Positions 31,989-41,340 of a stretch of DNA of 64,000 nt are shown here, piece by piece; position 1 is the first letter of the stretch; every line of letters begins with the position of its first letter. A program made the position numbers and the translations under genes. Source of the DNA: Kalmusia sp. IMI 367209 (Eukaryota; Ascomycota; Dothideomycetes; Pleosporales; Didymosphaeriaceae); contig JAPEUQ010000021.1 of NCBI GenBank assembly GCA_027946365.1, forward strand, positions 248,001 to 312,000, in the 5' to 3' direction. The notes under the pieces are model-generated. The model saw only the letters and a list, made by a program, of their open reading frames with translations, ran no database searches and was not told where the DNA came from.

Positions 31989-32515
31989 CTAATACTGCGA
32001 AGCCGCCTGCTGGCACGCCTTCAACTGATCCAGGTACCATCCACAGATGGTCAAGTTGCCGTTATTCTCGTTCATGCACTTGCTGAAGTTCTGGACATCG
32101 CCGGCGCAAGGGCCCGTCTGCTGGCTGTACTGTGTCTGCGCCTGCTGATGCTGCTGGGCGAAGTCGGTGTTCTGGGGTGACTGCTCTGCGGGGGCGGAGC
32201 TCGAGCCGCCACTGAAGAAGCCGCCGATGGCGTGGCCGATCGAGGACCCGACTGCGACACCGCTGTTTACTTGTTAGCCGGAAGATTGTTCATATTTGGT
32301 GTGACTTACGCCGCAGTGCTGGCCATCTGTCCAAAGAGCCCAGGGCCCTGGCTCGCCTGAGGAGCAGGAGCTTGCTGCATGGGCGGCGCCTGCTGCTGAG
32401 CCGGTGGATGCGCAGCAGTCGAAGAGTGACGGGCGGGCGCGGGAGCCGGGGCAGCAGGCCTCGCTGGGGCAGCCGTCGGGCGACGAGGGGCAGCTCCTCC
32501 ACGTTGACGAGGCAT
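31989..32515 (-). CDS. MIX17: twin CX9C mitochondrial protein Mix17/CHCHD2-like
   Basis: Two exons (32515-32310 and 32262-31989) with a 47-base GTAAGT...ACAG intron; 159 residues. The N-terminus is basic and Ala/Pro/Gln-rich, as in CHCHD2/10. A Gly-rich hydrophobic segment follows (Gly-Val-Ala-Val-Gly-Ser-Ser-Ile-Gly-His-Ala-Ile-Gly-Gly), which the intron enters just upstream. The CHCH domain is exact: Cys-(9)-Cys at Cys-Ala-Gly-Asp-Val-Gln-Asn-Phe-Ser-Lys-Cys and again at Cys-Gly-Trp-Tyr-Leu-Asp-Gln-Leu-Lys-Ala-Cys. Family members enter the intermembrane space by the Mia40 disulfide relay. Role inferred: respiratory chain and cristae support. Confidence 0.92.
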
Positions 32516-32815
32516 TTTCGATGGTGTGTGGGGTTTTGCGGTGGTGAGATCGGAGTAATTGATGTGTCGCGGTAACGATGGGCTTGGAGAGTTGTGGATG
32601 TAGAGGCAAAAGCGGACGGAAGCTTGAGGATTCGAGAAGGATCGGCGTCGGGGTTAAGCCGAGGCGCCGTTAGGCGTGAGGAACGGGAGCGATGCGATTG
32701 GCTATGAACCACAATGTCTGTTAAAGTTGGTTCCGCACCGATGCGAATTCCACAAATGAATGTTGCAATATGCTTTCTGAGTTGAAGCCGTTATATATAT
32801 GGTTTATTATACAAA
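32516..32815. other. intergenic
   Basis: Promoter side of MIX17 and 3' flank of the ketopantoate reductase-like gene. No gene seen. Confidence 0.4.
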
Positions 32816-34365
32816 TCAATCCTTCCTCTCCCTGAGCATATCTTCCGCAAAAGGGACACCATCTCCACCCCTGAGCAACACTTCCTCCTCCCCAGACCTA
32901 CCCTCGACAAAGGGAATACCCTCACCCCTTTCCAACTGCACGAGTCCACCCTTCCCCTTCACCATATGCATCAACATATAATTCATAAAGCATTTCATGC
33001 CCAGTTCCTCTCCCTTCTTCACAATCCATCCATTAATGTAATCGATCTCCGTCTGCTTACCAGCCCTGACGTCTGCAAGCATACTCGAAATGTTGTCCCG
33101 AGTGGCGTTTGCAACACCAACGACCATAGTCTCCAAGCGGCCGGGATCAAAACGCTGTTGGACGTTGGGAATGTACTGGAGCTCCGGGAGAGAGCGCATG
33201 ACGAGGGAGACCTCGGATAGAAGGAGGCGCATAACACGTGTGAGTGAGTAGTTGTATAAGACGGAGCCGTTTCGTGCATCGAGCATAACAGTGAGCGGAT
33301 TGATGATGCAGTTCACGGCCAGCTTTTCAAGTTGCATCTGGAGGAGATCCGGCGGCGAGAAGCCCGTAGCACAGAGGATCGGTGTGCGTAGCAGCGTTCG
33401 TAATAGATATCTATGATTAGGTGTCCATTGGAAAGTTGATGGAGTAGGGGCTGCTGTAGACGAGTCTGGGTCCGCGGAGTGAGCCGGCTCCACTGGCTGT
33501 GGATAGGAATGAGCCTTGAATTTGGGCCCCGGAGCGTACGGTGCAGGCTCACGGTATCTTTCGTTAGGAAGTATTCCGAGAGAGATGGTGCCAAACCCAG
33601 CATGTACCGTCGTGAACGGGTCGTCTGTCTTGTGCATGCCGTGAGAGTTGATACCCAGCATGTAGTGAGGCCTTGTCTCGACGTCGGGAAAGATCTCCCT
33701 ATTTACTTCTTCTACCGTACCCATACCATTCTGCAAGAAGAGGATGACAGAATCCTTGTGCAGCCGATGTTTTACAGCAGACAATCCTTGTAAGACTTGC
33801 GTCGCCTTGGTACAGACGAGCAGCGAATGGATCGGCTCCGAGGACTCTCCGTATGCCACTTGAGGCTCTTGCTGAGCATCCGAACGTGTATCAGAAGCTT
33901 CCGAAGGGCTGTCTCGACTATTGAATCTGATTTCTTTGCCATGGTGTCGAGGCCGTGGGATTGCTAGTTCCGCCTCGTAGCCTTCGCGCCGCTCGGTATC
34001 TCCATCCGTAGTTAGCTGAAGTCTCTTTGACGATTCTTCCCACTCCTTCAATCTCTGACGGCTATGAAAAAGCAGCGTCACAGGAGGCGGGTTGGGTATC
34101 CCTCTTAGTGAATGCGCGATAAAACTCCCCCACGCTACCCATACCCATGACGTGGATCCGACGGTCCAGCACAGGCTGCGCACGATAGAAATCTGCAGGA
34201 TTTCGAGACGGTTTAGATGTTTCATGAGTGGCAGTCGGATCGCTGTCGTTTGCAGCGCTGCTTCTTGTTAGTTCCCAAGACTTGACGCAGACTCGGATTG
34301 GAAGCGCACTTGATCCCCCGTTTCGCCTGCGGTTCCGCAATCTCAGGCCCTGACCAGCTCTTCAT
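32816..34365 (-). CDS. ketopantoate reductase (PanE/ApbA) family protein, one-base frameshift
   Basis: Exon 1 is 34365-34310, then a 52-base intron (34309-34258), then a long exon to 32816; about 500 residues. The Rossmann entry reads Ile-His-Val-Met-Gly-Met-Gly-Ser-Val-Gly in one frame; the next frame continues at once as Ser-Phe-Ile-Ala-His-Ser-Leu. The break is at a run of five C on the plus strand (34127-34131), one more than a continuous frame needs, and no intron fits. Beyond it all family marks are intact: Cys-Thr-Lys-Ala-Thr-Gln, Gln-Asn-Gly-Met-Gly, and Lys-Leu-Ala-Val-Asn-Cys-Ile-Ile-Asn-Pro-Leu-Thr. The reaction expected is NADPH reduction of 2-dehydropantoate or a related ketoacid, as in CoA synthesis. 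Large insertions compared with bacterial PanE suggest a fungal variant. Confidence 0.8.
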
Positions 34366-34734
34366 AATTCTGCTCGTCTGATAGTAGGCCACCCGGCCGA
34401 TCGTGTTGCTACCGGGTCTGCATGGGGCTCGTATGTGGAGTATCCGCGGCCGCAGCCTGGGGAGGAATTGCGAAGGAGAAAAGGAAGACAGGTTGACAAA
34501 TATATTCACAAGTCACATATATATATGAAAAGCGACCCTACGTTCGAATTACCAGGCGCATTTGAAGAGAGAAGTTCGAGAGACTAAGTAAGTTAGGAAA
34601 GAGTGTTGACGCCGCCCAGGCCAAAGCTCCCGCGGCGCCGCAAAAACCTCGGCTCGCCCTAAGAAAGTTTCCAGCCCGCAACAGACAGACATCAGCTCCC
34701 TTTCAAACCCCCCCCACATGCCCACTGCGCAACC
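34366..34734. promoter_or_regulatory. shared promoter region of PanE-like gene and LRP1
   Basis: 369 bases between divergent starts. An ATATATATAT stretch near 34517-34525 is the only simple element noticed. Confidence 0.35.
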
Positions 34735-35661
34735 ATGGACCTCGAAACTAACCTCCCGGACCTGACCGAAGACCTCGAGCTCGTTATCGACGACCTCACC
34801 ACCGCCCTCGACCCGCTCCTCTCTACGCCCCTCCCAACTCTGACCCGCACCCTCCCCACCCTCGACAAAGCTAAGCTGCACATCCTCGCCGCCTACACGC
34901 TCGAATCGCTCCTCTTCAGCGCGCTCCAAGCCTCGGGCGCCAACGCAAAGGAGCACCGCGTCTTTGCCGAGCTCGCGCGCCTCAAAAACTACTTCGCCAA
35001 GATCAAAGCCGCCGAGGCGGCCGGCGAGAAGCCCACGAGCAGGCTCGACAAGGGCGCTGCCGAGCGCTTCATCCGGCACGGGCTAGCTGGCAACGAGCGA
35101 TATGACAGGGAGCGGGCGGAGCGGCTGGCGAAGGAGAAGGCGCGCGCGGCGCTGAAGGCGAGGCAGATGGCGGTGAATAAGAAATTTGACGACGAGGTGG
35201 AGACGAGGGTGCAGGACGAGCTGGGGCGCCAGAGGAAGGCAGAGACGGTGCTTGAGGAGAGCAGTGGTAGTGATGAGGAGAATGAGGTCAAGGATGCCAG
35301 CGAGGAGGACCACGTTGACAGCGAGAATGCTGAGTTCTACGGCGAGGACACCGAGGCAATGGATGCTGAGGCTCCCTCCGCGACGCTCGACACTAACGCG
35401 AAGAAGTCCAAGAAACGTAAACATAGTGAAGCTGCTACTAAGCCCGAGGCCGAAGCCGAGGCTTCAAACGCCGAAGGAGATTCAAGTGCCACGCCTAAGA
35501 AGCGCGGGAGCAAAAAGAAGGCCAAGAAGCGGAAAGAGCTCATCCTCCCTGAGAAGGCCACTGGAGCACCGCGAACGCACAGCGAGACGTTCAATGCGCT
35601 ACTGTCGGGCAATTTCGCCGAGCAGAAGAAGGAGAAGGGCCAGAAGGGGAAGAAGAAATGA
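34735..35661 (+). CDS. LRP1: exosome cofactor Lrp1/Rrp47 (C1D family)
   Basis: An intronless gene of 308 residues. The N-terminal Sas10/C1D domain (about residues 5-125) has the helical pattern Leu-Leu-Ser-Thr-Pro-Leu, Lys-Ala-Lys-Leu-His-Ile-Leu-Ala-Ala-Tyr-Thr-Leu-Glu-Ser-Leu-Leu, and the signature Glu-Leu-Ala-Arg-Leu-Lys-Asn-Tyr-Phe-Ala-Lys-Ile followed by Arg-Phe-Ile-Arg-His. A long acidic stretch then a Lys-rich tail (several Lys-Lys-Ala-Lys-Lys-Arg-Lys-type runs) is probably for RNA binding and nuclear import. Yeast Lrp1 binds Rrp6 and helps the nuclear exosome trim 5.8S rRNA, snRNAs and snoRNAs. The yeast protein is much shorter; the extra tail is common in filamentous fungi. Confidence 0.88.
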   Translation: MDLETNLPDLTEDLELVIDDLTTALDPLLSTPLPTLTRTLPTLDKAKLHILAAYTLESLLFSALQASGANAKEHRVFAELARLKNYFAKIKAAEAAGEKPTSRLDKGAAERFIRHGLAGNERYDRERAERLAKEKARAALKARQMAVNKKFDDEVETRVQDELGRQRKAETVLEESSGSDEENEVKDASEEDHVDSENAEFYGEDTEAMDAEAPSATLDTNAKKSKKRKHSEAATKPEAEAEASNAEGDSSATPKKRGSKKKAKKRKELILPEKATGAPRTHSETFNALLSGNFAEQKKEKGQKGKKK

Positions 35662-36429
35662 GGGGGTCACATCGATGATATGTCCTCCTGTCGAAAGCAG
35701 TAGATTTTTGATATTAAGGCTTAGTACGATCTGTACACACAGCACGCAAGGCGCTGTCCTTGAGATGAAGGGATAGCATATATTTGAAGCATCAGCATGT
35801 CGGGAGTAATTTAGCTTCAATAGGGAGCATCACGAAAGCATGAGAGAAGACCATTCAAGAGCGTCATTAAGCGTGTTATTATCAGCCTGTAGCAATATAT
35901 AGCATAACAAGCCATGCACTCGCATTTGTCCTAGCTCCTTATCCATCAATCCAATCCCAATCCTATCCAACCAACCCAATGCCCTCCTTCCCTTCTATCT
36001 CTTAGAAATGCATTCCCAGATCCCAATATCAATATCTTACAATAAAACGAAAATGTCCGCGCAGCGACCGATTATGAAGCGGACCCTTGAGAGACTCCTG
36101 GTATCGTACTATACAGAAAAGCAAACGAAAGGCGAAAAGGAACCCAAGACCCTTTTGATATATGCAAAGAATACTGGAAAATGATGACGATGATGATGAT
36201 AATGATGATGCTACTGCTGCTGCTACTGCTGCTGCTGCTGCTGTTGCTCCTGTGAACTGGCCATGAACGAAAAGTGTCGAATATGAATGTTGCCTCTTGC
36301 ACATATATATGCTGAGGTGGGAAATAGATATTAAGTGGCTGCCGTAAGTGTCGTGGCTTCTTGGTATATGCTGTGTGTCCGTGTCTCAGCTAATGTCGAT
36401 CGCCGAAACAGTGTAGACCGAGTGGACGT
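35662..36429. other. intergenic between convergent genes
   Basis: 3' flanks of LRP1 and SEC2. Apart from the triplet repeat listed separately I see nothing. Confidence 0.45.
36182..36248 (+). repeat. imperfect (GAT)n/(GCT)n triplet repeat
   Basis: About seven GAT-type triplets pass into about twelve GCT/ACT triplets. It lies in the 3' flank of SEC2, outside any supported frame. Confidence 0.85.
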
Positions 36430-38666
36430 CTACTCGAAAGCACCGGGGATAGTCAAGCTCAATCGTTCGTCCTTCTTCTTCGACGACGGTTCTGGAGATA
36501 GCGGAGAGGATGCCGATCGCTGGTGCTGTGTTTTGCTCTCCGCGGTCCTGACCTCTATCGACCTGCGGATCTCTGCTTGAAGTTGAGCCTCTGCTTCCTC
36601 TTCAAACTTCTTTTCCTCTTCTTTAGTCAAAGTCTTATTAGGAGAGGCATCACTGGAGATGACTGTTTTGCCAATCGACACCCTCTTCACCTTATCCTCG
36701 CCCTTGGACTGGAATGGGTCGTCCACACTCTTTCGTGCCTCCTTTGGAGGTTCCTTCATATCGACTGCGGAGTCCAGAGCTTCGTCAGAGACTTCACTCT
36801 CTTCGCTCGATCGAGCCGCGTCTGATTTGCCAGTTCCGTTCGCAAATGTCGGACTGCGTGGGCTATCCCGGATTGCAACGAAGGACGGAACCACACCGCC
36901 ACCGATGCGAGACCAGAACATGCGCTCTCGTAAGCGGACGCTCTCTTCCCAGGCCGCCTTCTTCTCTTCCTCACACTCTCCGCCCTCCAGTGGCCCGCAG
37001 CGACCATTCGAAGGAAGCTGATATAGTCGCAAGTGGACCGGATCCTTCCCAGACACCAATCGCATAGTGGATGACGCGTCTCGTCACTCTCAGATGACTT
37101 GAACCTGAACTTCCTAGCGTACTCGTCGCCTTTCCTAGACTCTCCGCAGAGAGAACAGGGAAAGACCGGGCCACGGAACTTTGGTGGCGGCGGATTGGGT
37201 TCCACTACAAGCGAACCAGCCGTGATACTATTCAGCACCGTACGGCGAGCCATCCAGGAAAGTCCCGGCGCGATATCCAGACGCAGTGTCGGTTCGATGT
37301 CTTCGGACAAAGCTCGCTTGTAGAACTTTTCGTCCTTGGGGTTTGCTGCTCCAGCAAGAGACTCACGTGGGGAGTTATTGCCGACCAGGTTAGGTGACTT
37401 CGAGAGGGGCAGGGAGCTGGTAGAGCTGTTGGTCAAAGATCCCAGGCCGAGCACATTCAGGCTGCCATAGTTACCGCTTGAAACCCGGCTGTTAGGCGCA
37501 GATCGAGAGCTAATCTTGAGCATTTCCTGGAAGTCTTTGACCGAGGTAAGATCCGACCGAAGGATGGGATGAATAAGGTGCGTAAAGTGCAGAGGGTGGT
37601 TGGGCGCAATCTCATCGGAACCGGGCGTGTTCGGTGTCTGGCCATTCGTGTCGAACATTTTGCTCATTTTGTCAGCCGGCGTGATGCCAGGAGTTGATGG
37701 AGCCGTAGTGGTAGCCAAGGTGTTGCTCTCGTCGTCTCCGTGTGCGCTCATCTTCTCCATGACGCCTTTCAGGTCCTGCAGTTGCTCTTGCATAGAGATT
37801 TGGAGGAGATCAGCATCGTTGAGCTGCTGTTTCAGCTGTTCGTTGCGTTTTTCAGAAGCCTCAGTTTCTTTCCGCGCGGCTGCCACCATCTGATACGTAA
37901 GTTAGCATAGTACCGAAAACAAGACTAGGTAGCGAGACGTACGACGTTGGCTTCCTCGAAAAGCGCAGCAGTCAAGGTCTCGACCTCGTTATCCGTCTTC
38001 CTCTTCGCTTTTTCCGCCTCTATCCGCCGGCGCCTCTCCTCGCTGAGTTCGCTCGACAGCTGCTTCTCCATCTTGTCATACACCTCCTTCTCCACCAACA
38101 AGCCCTTGGCCACCTTCTGTTCATGCACCTTGACCTGCAGCTCCAGCTTTGCCAGCCGTTCTCTTGCCGTCTCGAGTTCATGGCGCGTTTGCTGCAGATT
38201 GTCATCCAATCTGGTCTGGTGATTGATGGCATCGATCAGCTTGGTGCTGAGGGTGGCGACCTCCTGGCTCAGGTCCGGATGCATGCTGGAGTCTCCCGAG
38301 TTGTTGCGCGACAAGGCTGGCTGGGGCGTGGGCGCTCGCGGATCGGGTATGGTATTCAGTACTTCGCTGTCCGAGCGCATCAGCATCGGCTGGGCGAACT
38401 TCTTGAGCTGCGGCGAGGATATCGACTTGGTGACGGTTTTGTTCGTTGGGGTTGGCGCCAGGCTGCGCAGTTGGGACTGCAGACGGGACGGCGTGACGGT
38501 ACCGGAACCGCCCGCATGCACCCACGGCGCGGTGTGTATGTACCTAAGGGAAGCAAGGTGAGCGGTGCACTAGCAGGCAGGAATAATTGGCAGTTGCAGC
38601 ATCATGAAACTGCAGCACACAGCAAAGTTTAATTGCAGACGCCGTGGGACGAACGTACTCGGCCAT
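36430..38666 (-). CDS. SEC2: Sec2-like Rab GEF, frame interrupted once
   Basis: Exons: 38666-38659 (8 bases), 38543-37943, and 37889-36430; introns of 115 and 53 bases. About 686 residues. The second exon contains a long coiled coil (Leu-Glu-Leu-Gln-Val-Lys-Val-His-Glu-Gln-Lys-Val-Ala-Lys-Gly-Leu-Leu), the region by which Sec2 acts as exchange factor for the Rab Sec4. The third exon has a Cys-X2-Cys...Cys-X2-Cys cluster (Pro-Cys-Ser-Leu-Cys-Gly; Leu-Cys-Asp-Trp-Cys-Leu-Gly) and then Gly-His-Trp-Arg-Ala-Glu, after which the frame breaks (about 36970-36983) and resumes as Glu-Glu-Glu-Lys-Lys-Ala-Ala-Trp-Glu-Glu-Ser. No intron fits, so an indel is likely. Role: polarised exocytosis. Confidence 0.83.
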
Positions 38667-39110
38667 GACTGACGTGTAGTGAAGCTCGAGCGGAGGCGTT
38701 GGGCGGTGGAGCTAGCCGTTGGCTGCAGGCGAGTGCAGGCGAACAAAGGAGTGACGAAAGAGGAGCAGCAGGCGGAGAAGGTAGCCCGACGTTCAATTAG
38801 AGCACATCGGGGGCAGACGAGGTCGCACGGCGAGAAACTCGAGCGGGGTGCACAACGCAGCAACGCAGGCAAAAGGAAAGCAGGGCGGGAGCAGCGTGAC
38901 GGGGGCAGAGTGGGAACTCTTGATAGTTGATGCTGGGGGGGGCGGCAGGCCTGGGAAAGCGCGGATCGCCGCCTTGTCACTGCGCCCTCTTCCAATGCTT
39001 ACAAGCCTCACGGGCCACGACGCCGCTCTGGGTCCAGATAGCCGGCGAGGACGCCTTCCGTCGTCTTCGTGCATCTGGGCGCGTACGGCTTCATCGCCGA
39101 GCGTCGTGCG

Positions 39111-39137
39111 CGTCGAGTCGAGTCGAGTCGAGTCGTC
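39111..39137 (+). repeat. (GTCGA)n tandem repeat
   Basis: About five GTCGA units in intergenic DNA. Confidence 0.8.
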
Positions 39138-39717
39138 CATGCTCCGCGCGTGGTGGGAAGCGAACGTCGTAGTAGGTACAACAGCCTGGGAGCCACCCGC
39201 AACTGTCGCAGCCGTTGTTGTTTCTCCGAATCCGAAGCGACGCATTGAGAAACATGCCCATCTATCGTCATGCGCTTGCCACCGCCCCGTCAGTAGACAC
39301 ACTATCGACATGCACTTCCCGACGAACATCTGCAGCCTCCAGGGCCGTGTACACTCAGACTGCTTGCCAACGTGCTTGGCTGCGAACAGCAAACCATGTG
39401 CCAATGATGACTCTGCTCACCTCACTCAACTCACCTCGGCACCCGCTATCAATAAACACTGTCATACCGAAAGAGCCGCTTCCGCTGCCGCCAGAGCCAA
39501 GCCGAGCACAGCCGTCCACGTAGATCAATCAATGCTGCCCGGGTGCCAGCCCCCAGCTGGCCCCCAATCGGGCAAGTAGATGATGAAATATAGATTCAAT
39601 ATCGATAGGCTGATCTCCTCGTGCGCAAGCGCCCACGATGCATGGGAAGCGTTCGACGTCCCGCACCAGACCCAAGGCCGGGGCGGCTTGCCCTTGGTCG
39701 GATTGGGTTCCTGGCTT

Positions 39718-39748
39718 TGCAGCTTGCAGCTTGCAGCAGCTTGCAGCC
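39718..39748 (+). repeat. (TGCAGCT)n tandem repeat
   Basis: Three to four imperfect copies of a 7-base unit about 100 bases upstream of the PDCD5 start. Confidence 0.7.
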
Positions 39749-39846
39749 CTGCCGCCCCCAAGCGACCCGAGAGAGCCCCGCAACACCATCAACGTCAATA
39801 GCCTTTTCTCGCATACCCCGCCAGACATCCCACGCTTGCAGTAGCC

Positions 39847-40548
39847 ATGGCCGACGCCGACCTTGAAGAGGTGCTTCCCCTCTTTCTGGTCGCACATGTG
39901 AAGTAATTGACACGCGCAGATCCGCCGCGCGCGTCTCCAGCAGTTGCGCCAGCAGGGCGGAGGCAGCAGTGGAGGAAACGGAGGAGAAGGCTCAGACCAG
40001 GACGCGCAGCGGTTCGCACCACCACACACCGTTTCATACACAGTTACACCCACTAACACATGCAGGCAGGCAGCGCGAAGGTATGTCCACGAATATCAGA
40101 CACAGGCACAGGCACAGGCACAGACACAGACACAGCACCGCCCCCTCATCCTCTTTTCGGTGCCCGACCCACGCGCATATTCGCCCCTCACCCAACTTTG
40201 CACCCCACCACAACAGAACCCTCCTTCTGCACTGCTCCTCGCTGACATGATTCCCCTCCAGCCGACCAGCGCGCCTCCATCCTCCAGCAGATCCTCACCC
40301 CCGATGCCGCCGACCGCCTGGGTCGCATCCGCCTCGTCAAAGAGTCGCGTGCCGCCGACGTCGAGAACCGGCTCATCATGCTCGCCCGGACCGGACAGCT
40401 GCGCGCCAAGGTGACCGAGGACCAACTCAAGGAGCTCCTGGGTGCCGTGGCAGAGCAGCAGAGAAGGAGGAGAGCAAGATTGTAGTGAACCGGCGGGGGT
40501 GGCGGGTGGGACGACGATGATCTGGATGATCTGCTGAAGGATGTGTGA
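39847..40548 (+). CDS. PDCD5/TFAR19 family protein with an 11-base microexon, two frame breaks
   Basis: Exons: 39847-39870, 39920-40011, 40070-40080 (only 11 bases), 40262-40548. Introns of 49, 58 and 181 bases. The microexon is needed to keep the frame and gives Ala-Gln-Arg-Gln-Arg-Glu-Ala-Asp-Gln-Arg. The core then reads Ile-Leu-Gln-Gln-Ile-Leu and Arg-Leu-Gly-Arg-Ile-Arg-Leu-Val-Lys, typical of PDCD5. Near the end a TAG (40483) cuts the frame, but the conserved tail (Lys-Ile-Val-Val-Asn-Arg-Arg) lies in the next frame and Trp-Asp-Asp-Asp-Asp in the first, so a one-base loss (about 40456-40463) and a one-base gain (run of five G, 40495-40499) cancel out. PDCD5 is a DNA-binding, cell-death-linked protein; it also binds the chaperonin CCT in animals. 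Confidence 0.8.
40100..40137 (+). repeat. (CACAGG)/(CACAGA) repeat in PDCD5 intron 3
   Basis: About six hexamer units inside the third intron. Confidence 0.8.
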
Positions 40549-40880
40549 GCAAGCAGGATACGCCATGGGACATGAGCAGGGAAGCGAGGCTTAAAAGCGG
40601 TTGGCATGCATTGGCAGGCGTTCATGGTATTCCCCATCTGCAGACACCTTGGGCATAAAACAATCATTTGCTATTTTATGCATTGTTGCTAAACAATGCC
40701 CTCAATCCATGAGCCCTATATACTCTGTGTATCCCAGTGTACTTCGTCCTATCGCATACGCAGAAGCCACATCAGGAAGTCTGCTGCGAAGATGGAGATC
40801 GAGTAGTCGTTCCCACAGAATTGCCATCGATCTGTTTACTCCATGTGATCGCAACGAATAAGAAAGGAAGCTTCACGCCT
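40549..40880. other. intergenic between convergent ends
   Basis: 3' flanks of PDCD5 and the following minus-strand gene; no gene seen. Confidence 0.4.
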
Positions 40881-41261
40881 TCAGTCCTCTTCCATGTCCA
40901 ATTTCGCCAGCTCCTCCTCCACCGTCTCCAGGCACCCAGCACTCTTGACCATGTCGCCATCGGCCTTCACGCCTGCGAAGTCAATCTTCGGACCAGGCTT
41001 CATCTCCGTCCACTTTTCCCCGTCCGTATTCTGCCACGAATCACGCACCTCCGGCGCCGCCCCAGCACCCAGAGCACCCCCAGCAAGCGCCTTCTTCTCC
41101 AACTCCTTGAGCTCGGCTTCTTTGCTCGTGATGAGTCCCTGGAGGCGCTGTAGGCCAGGAACGAGCTCAGGATCGTCGTGCGGAGTAGCATGATAAGATG
41201 TCTTCAGGTAGTCTAGCTCGGCTTGAGTCGTGAGGACGGCTTGCTGCTCGGGGTTGAGCAT
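40881..41261 (-). CDS. uncharacterised small acidic coiled-coil protein
   Basis: From the first in-frame ATG the frame codes for 126 residues. Coding character extends upstream (Leu-Asp-Pro-Ser-Pro-Ala-Asn-Pro-Leu) towards 41335 with no ATG, so a 5' exon may be missing; it would have to lie inside the 3' end of the Arb2-domain gene. The protein has a helix Thr-Gln-Ala-Glu-Leu-Asp-Tyr-Leu-Lys, Pro-Gly-Leu-Gln-Arg-Leu-Gln-Gly-Leu-Ile, a Gly/Ala turn, and a C-terminal Glu-rich helix (Val-Glu-Glu-Glu-Leu-Ala-Lys-Leu-Asp). No signal peptide or family recognised. Confidence 0.6.
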   Translation of the reverse strand: MLNPEQQAVLTTQAELDYLKTSYHATPHDDPELVPGLQRLQGLITSKEAELKELEKKALAGGALGAGAAPEVRDSWQNTDGEKWTEMKPGPKIDFAGVKADGDMVKSAGCLETVEEELAKLDMEED

Positions 41262-41340
41262 CTCGTCGGGAAGAGTGTCTAGCGCAGAGTCGGCAGACAA
41301 GGTAAGCGGGTTGGCAGGTGAAGGGTCAAGGCTAACAAGG

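Larger units (their letters stand above)
38667..39846. promoter_or_regulatory. long divergent intergenic region SEC2/PDCD5
   Basis: 1.2 kb between divergent starts, GC-rich with several short repeats: a GTCGA-type array at about 39111-39137 and a CAGCTTG array at about 39718-39748. Frames on both strands overlap each other and show no coding signs. Confidence 0.4.

Noticed and set aside
38793..39579. Antisense pair of frames over 200 codons between SEC2 and PDCD5
   Set aside because: GC-rich intergenic DNA with simple repeats; neither frame has domain features or conserved starts.
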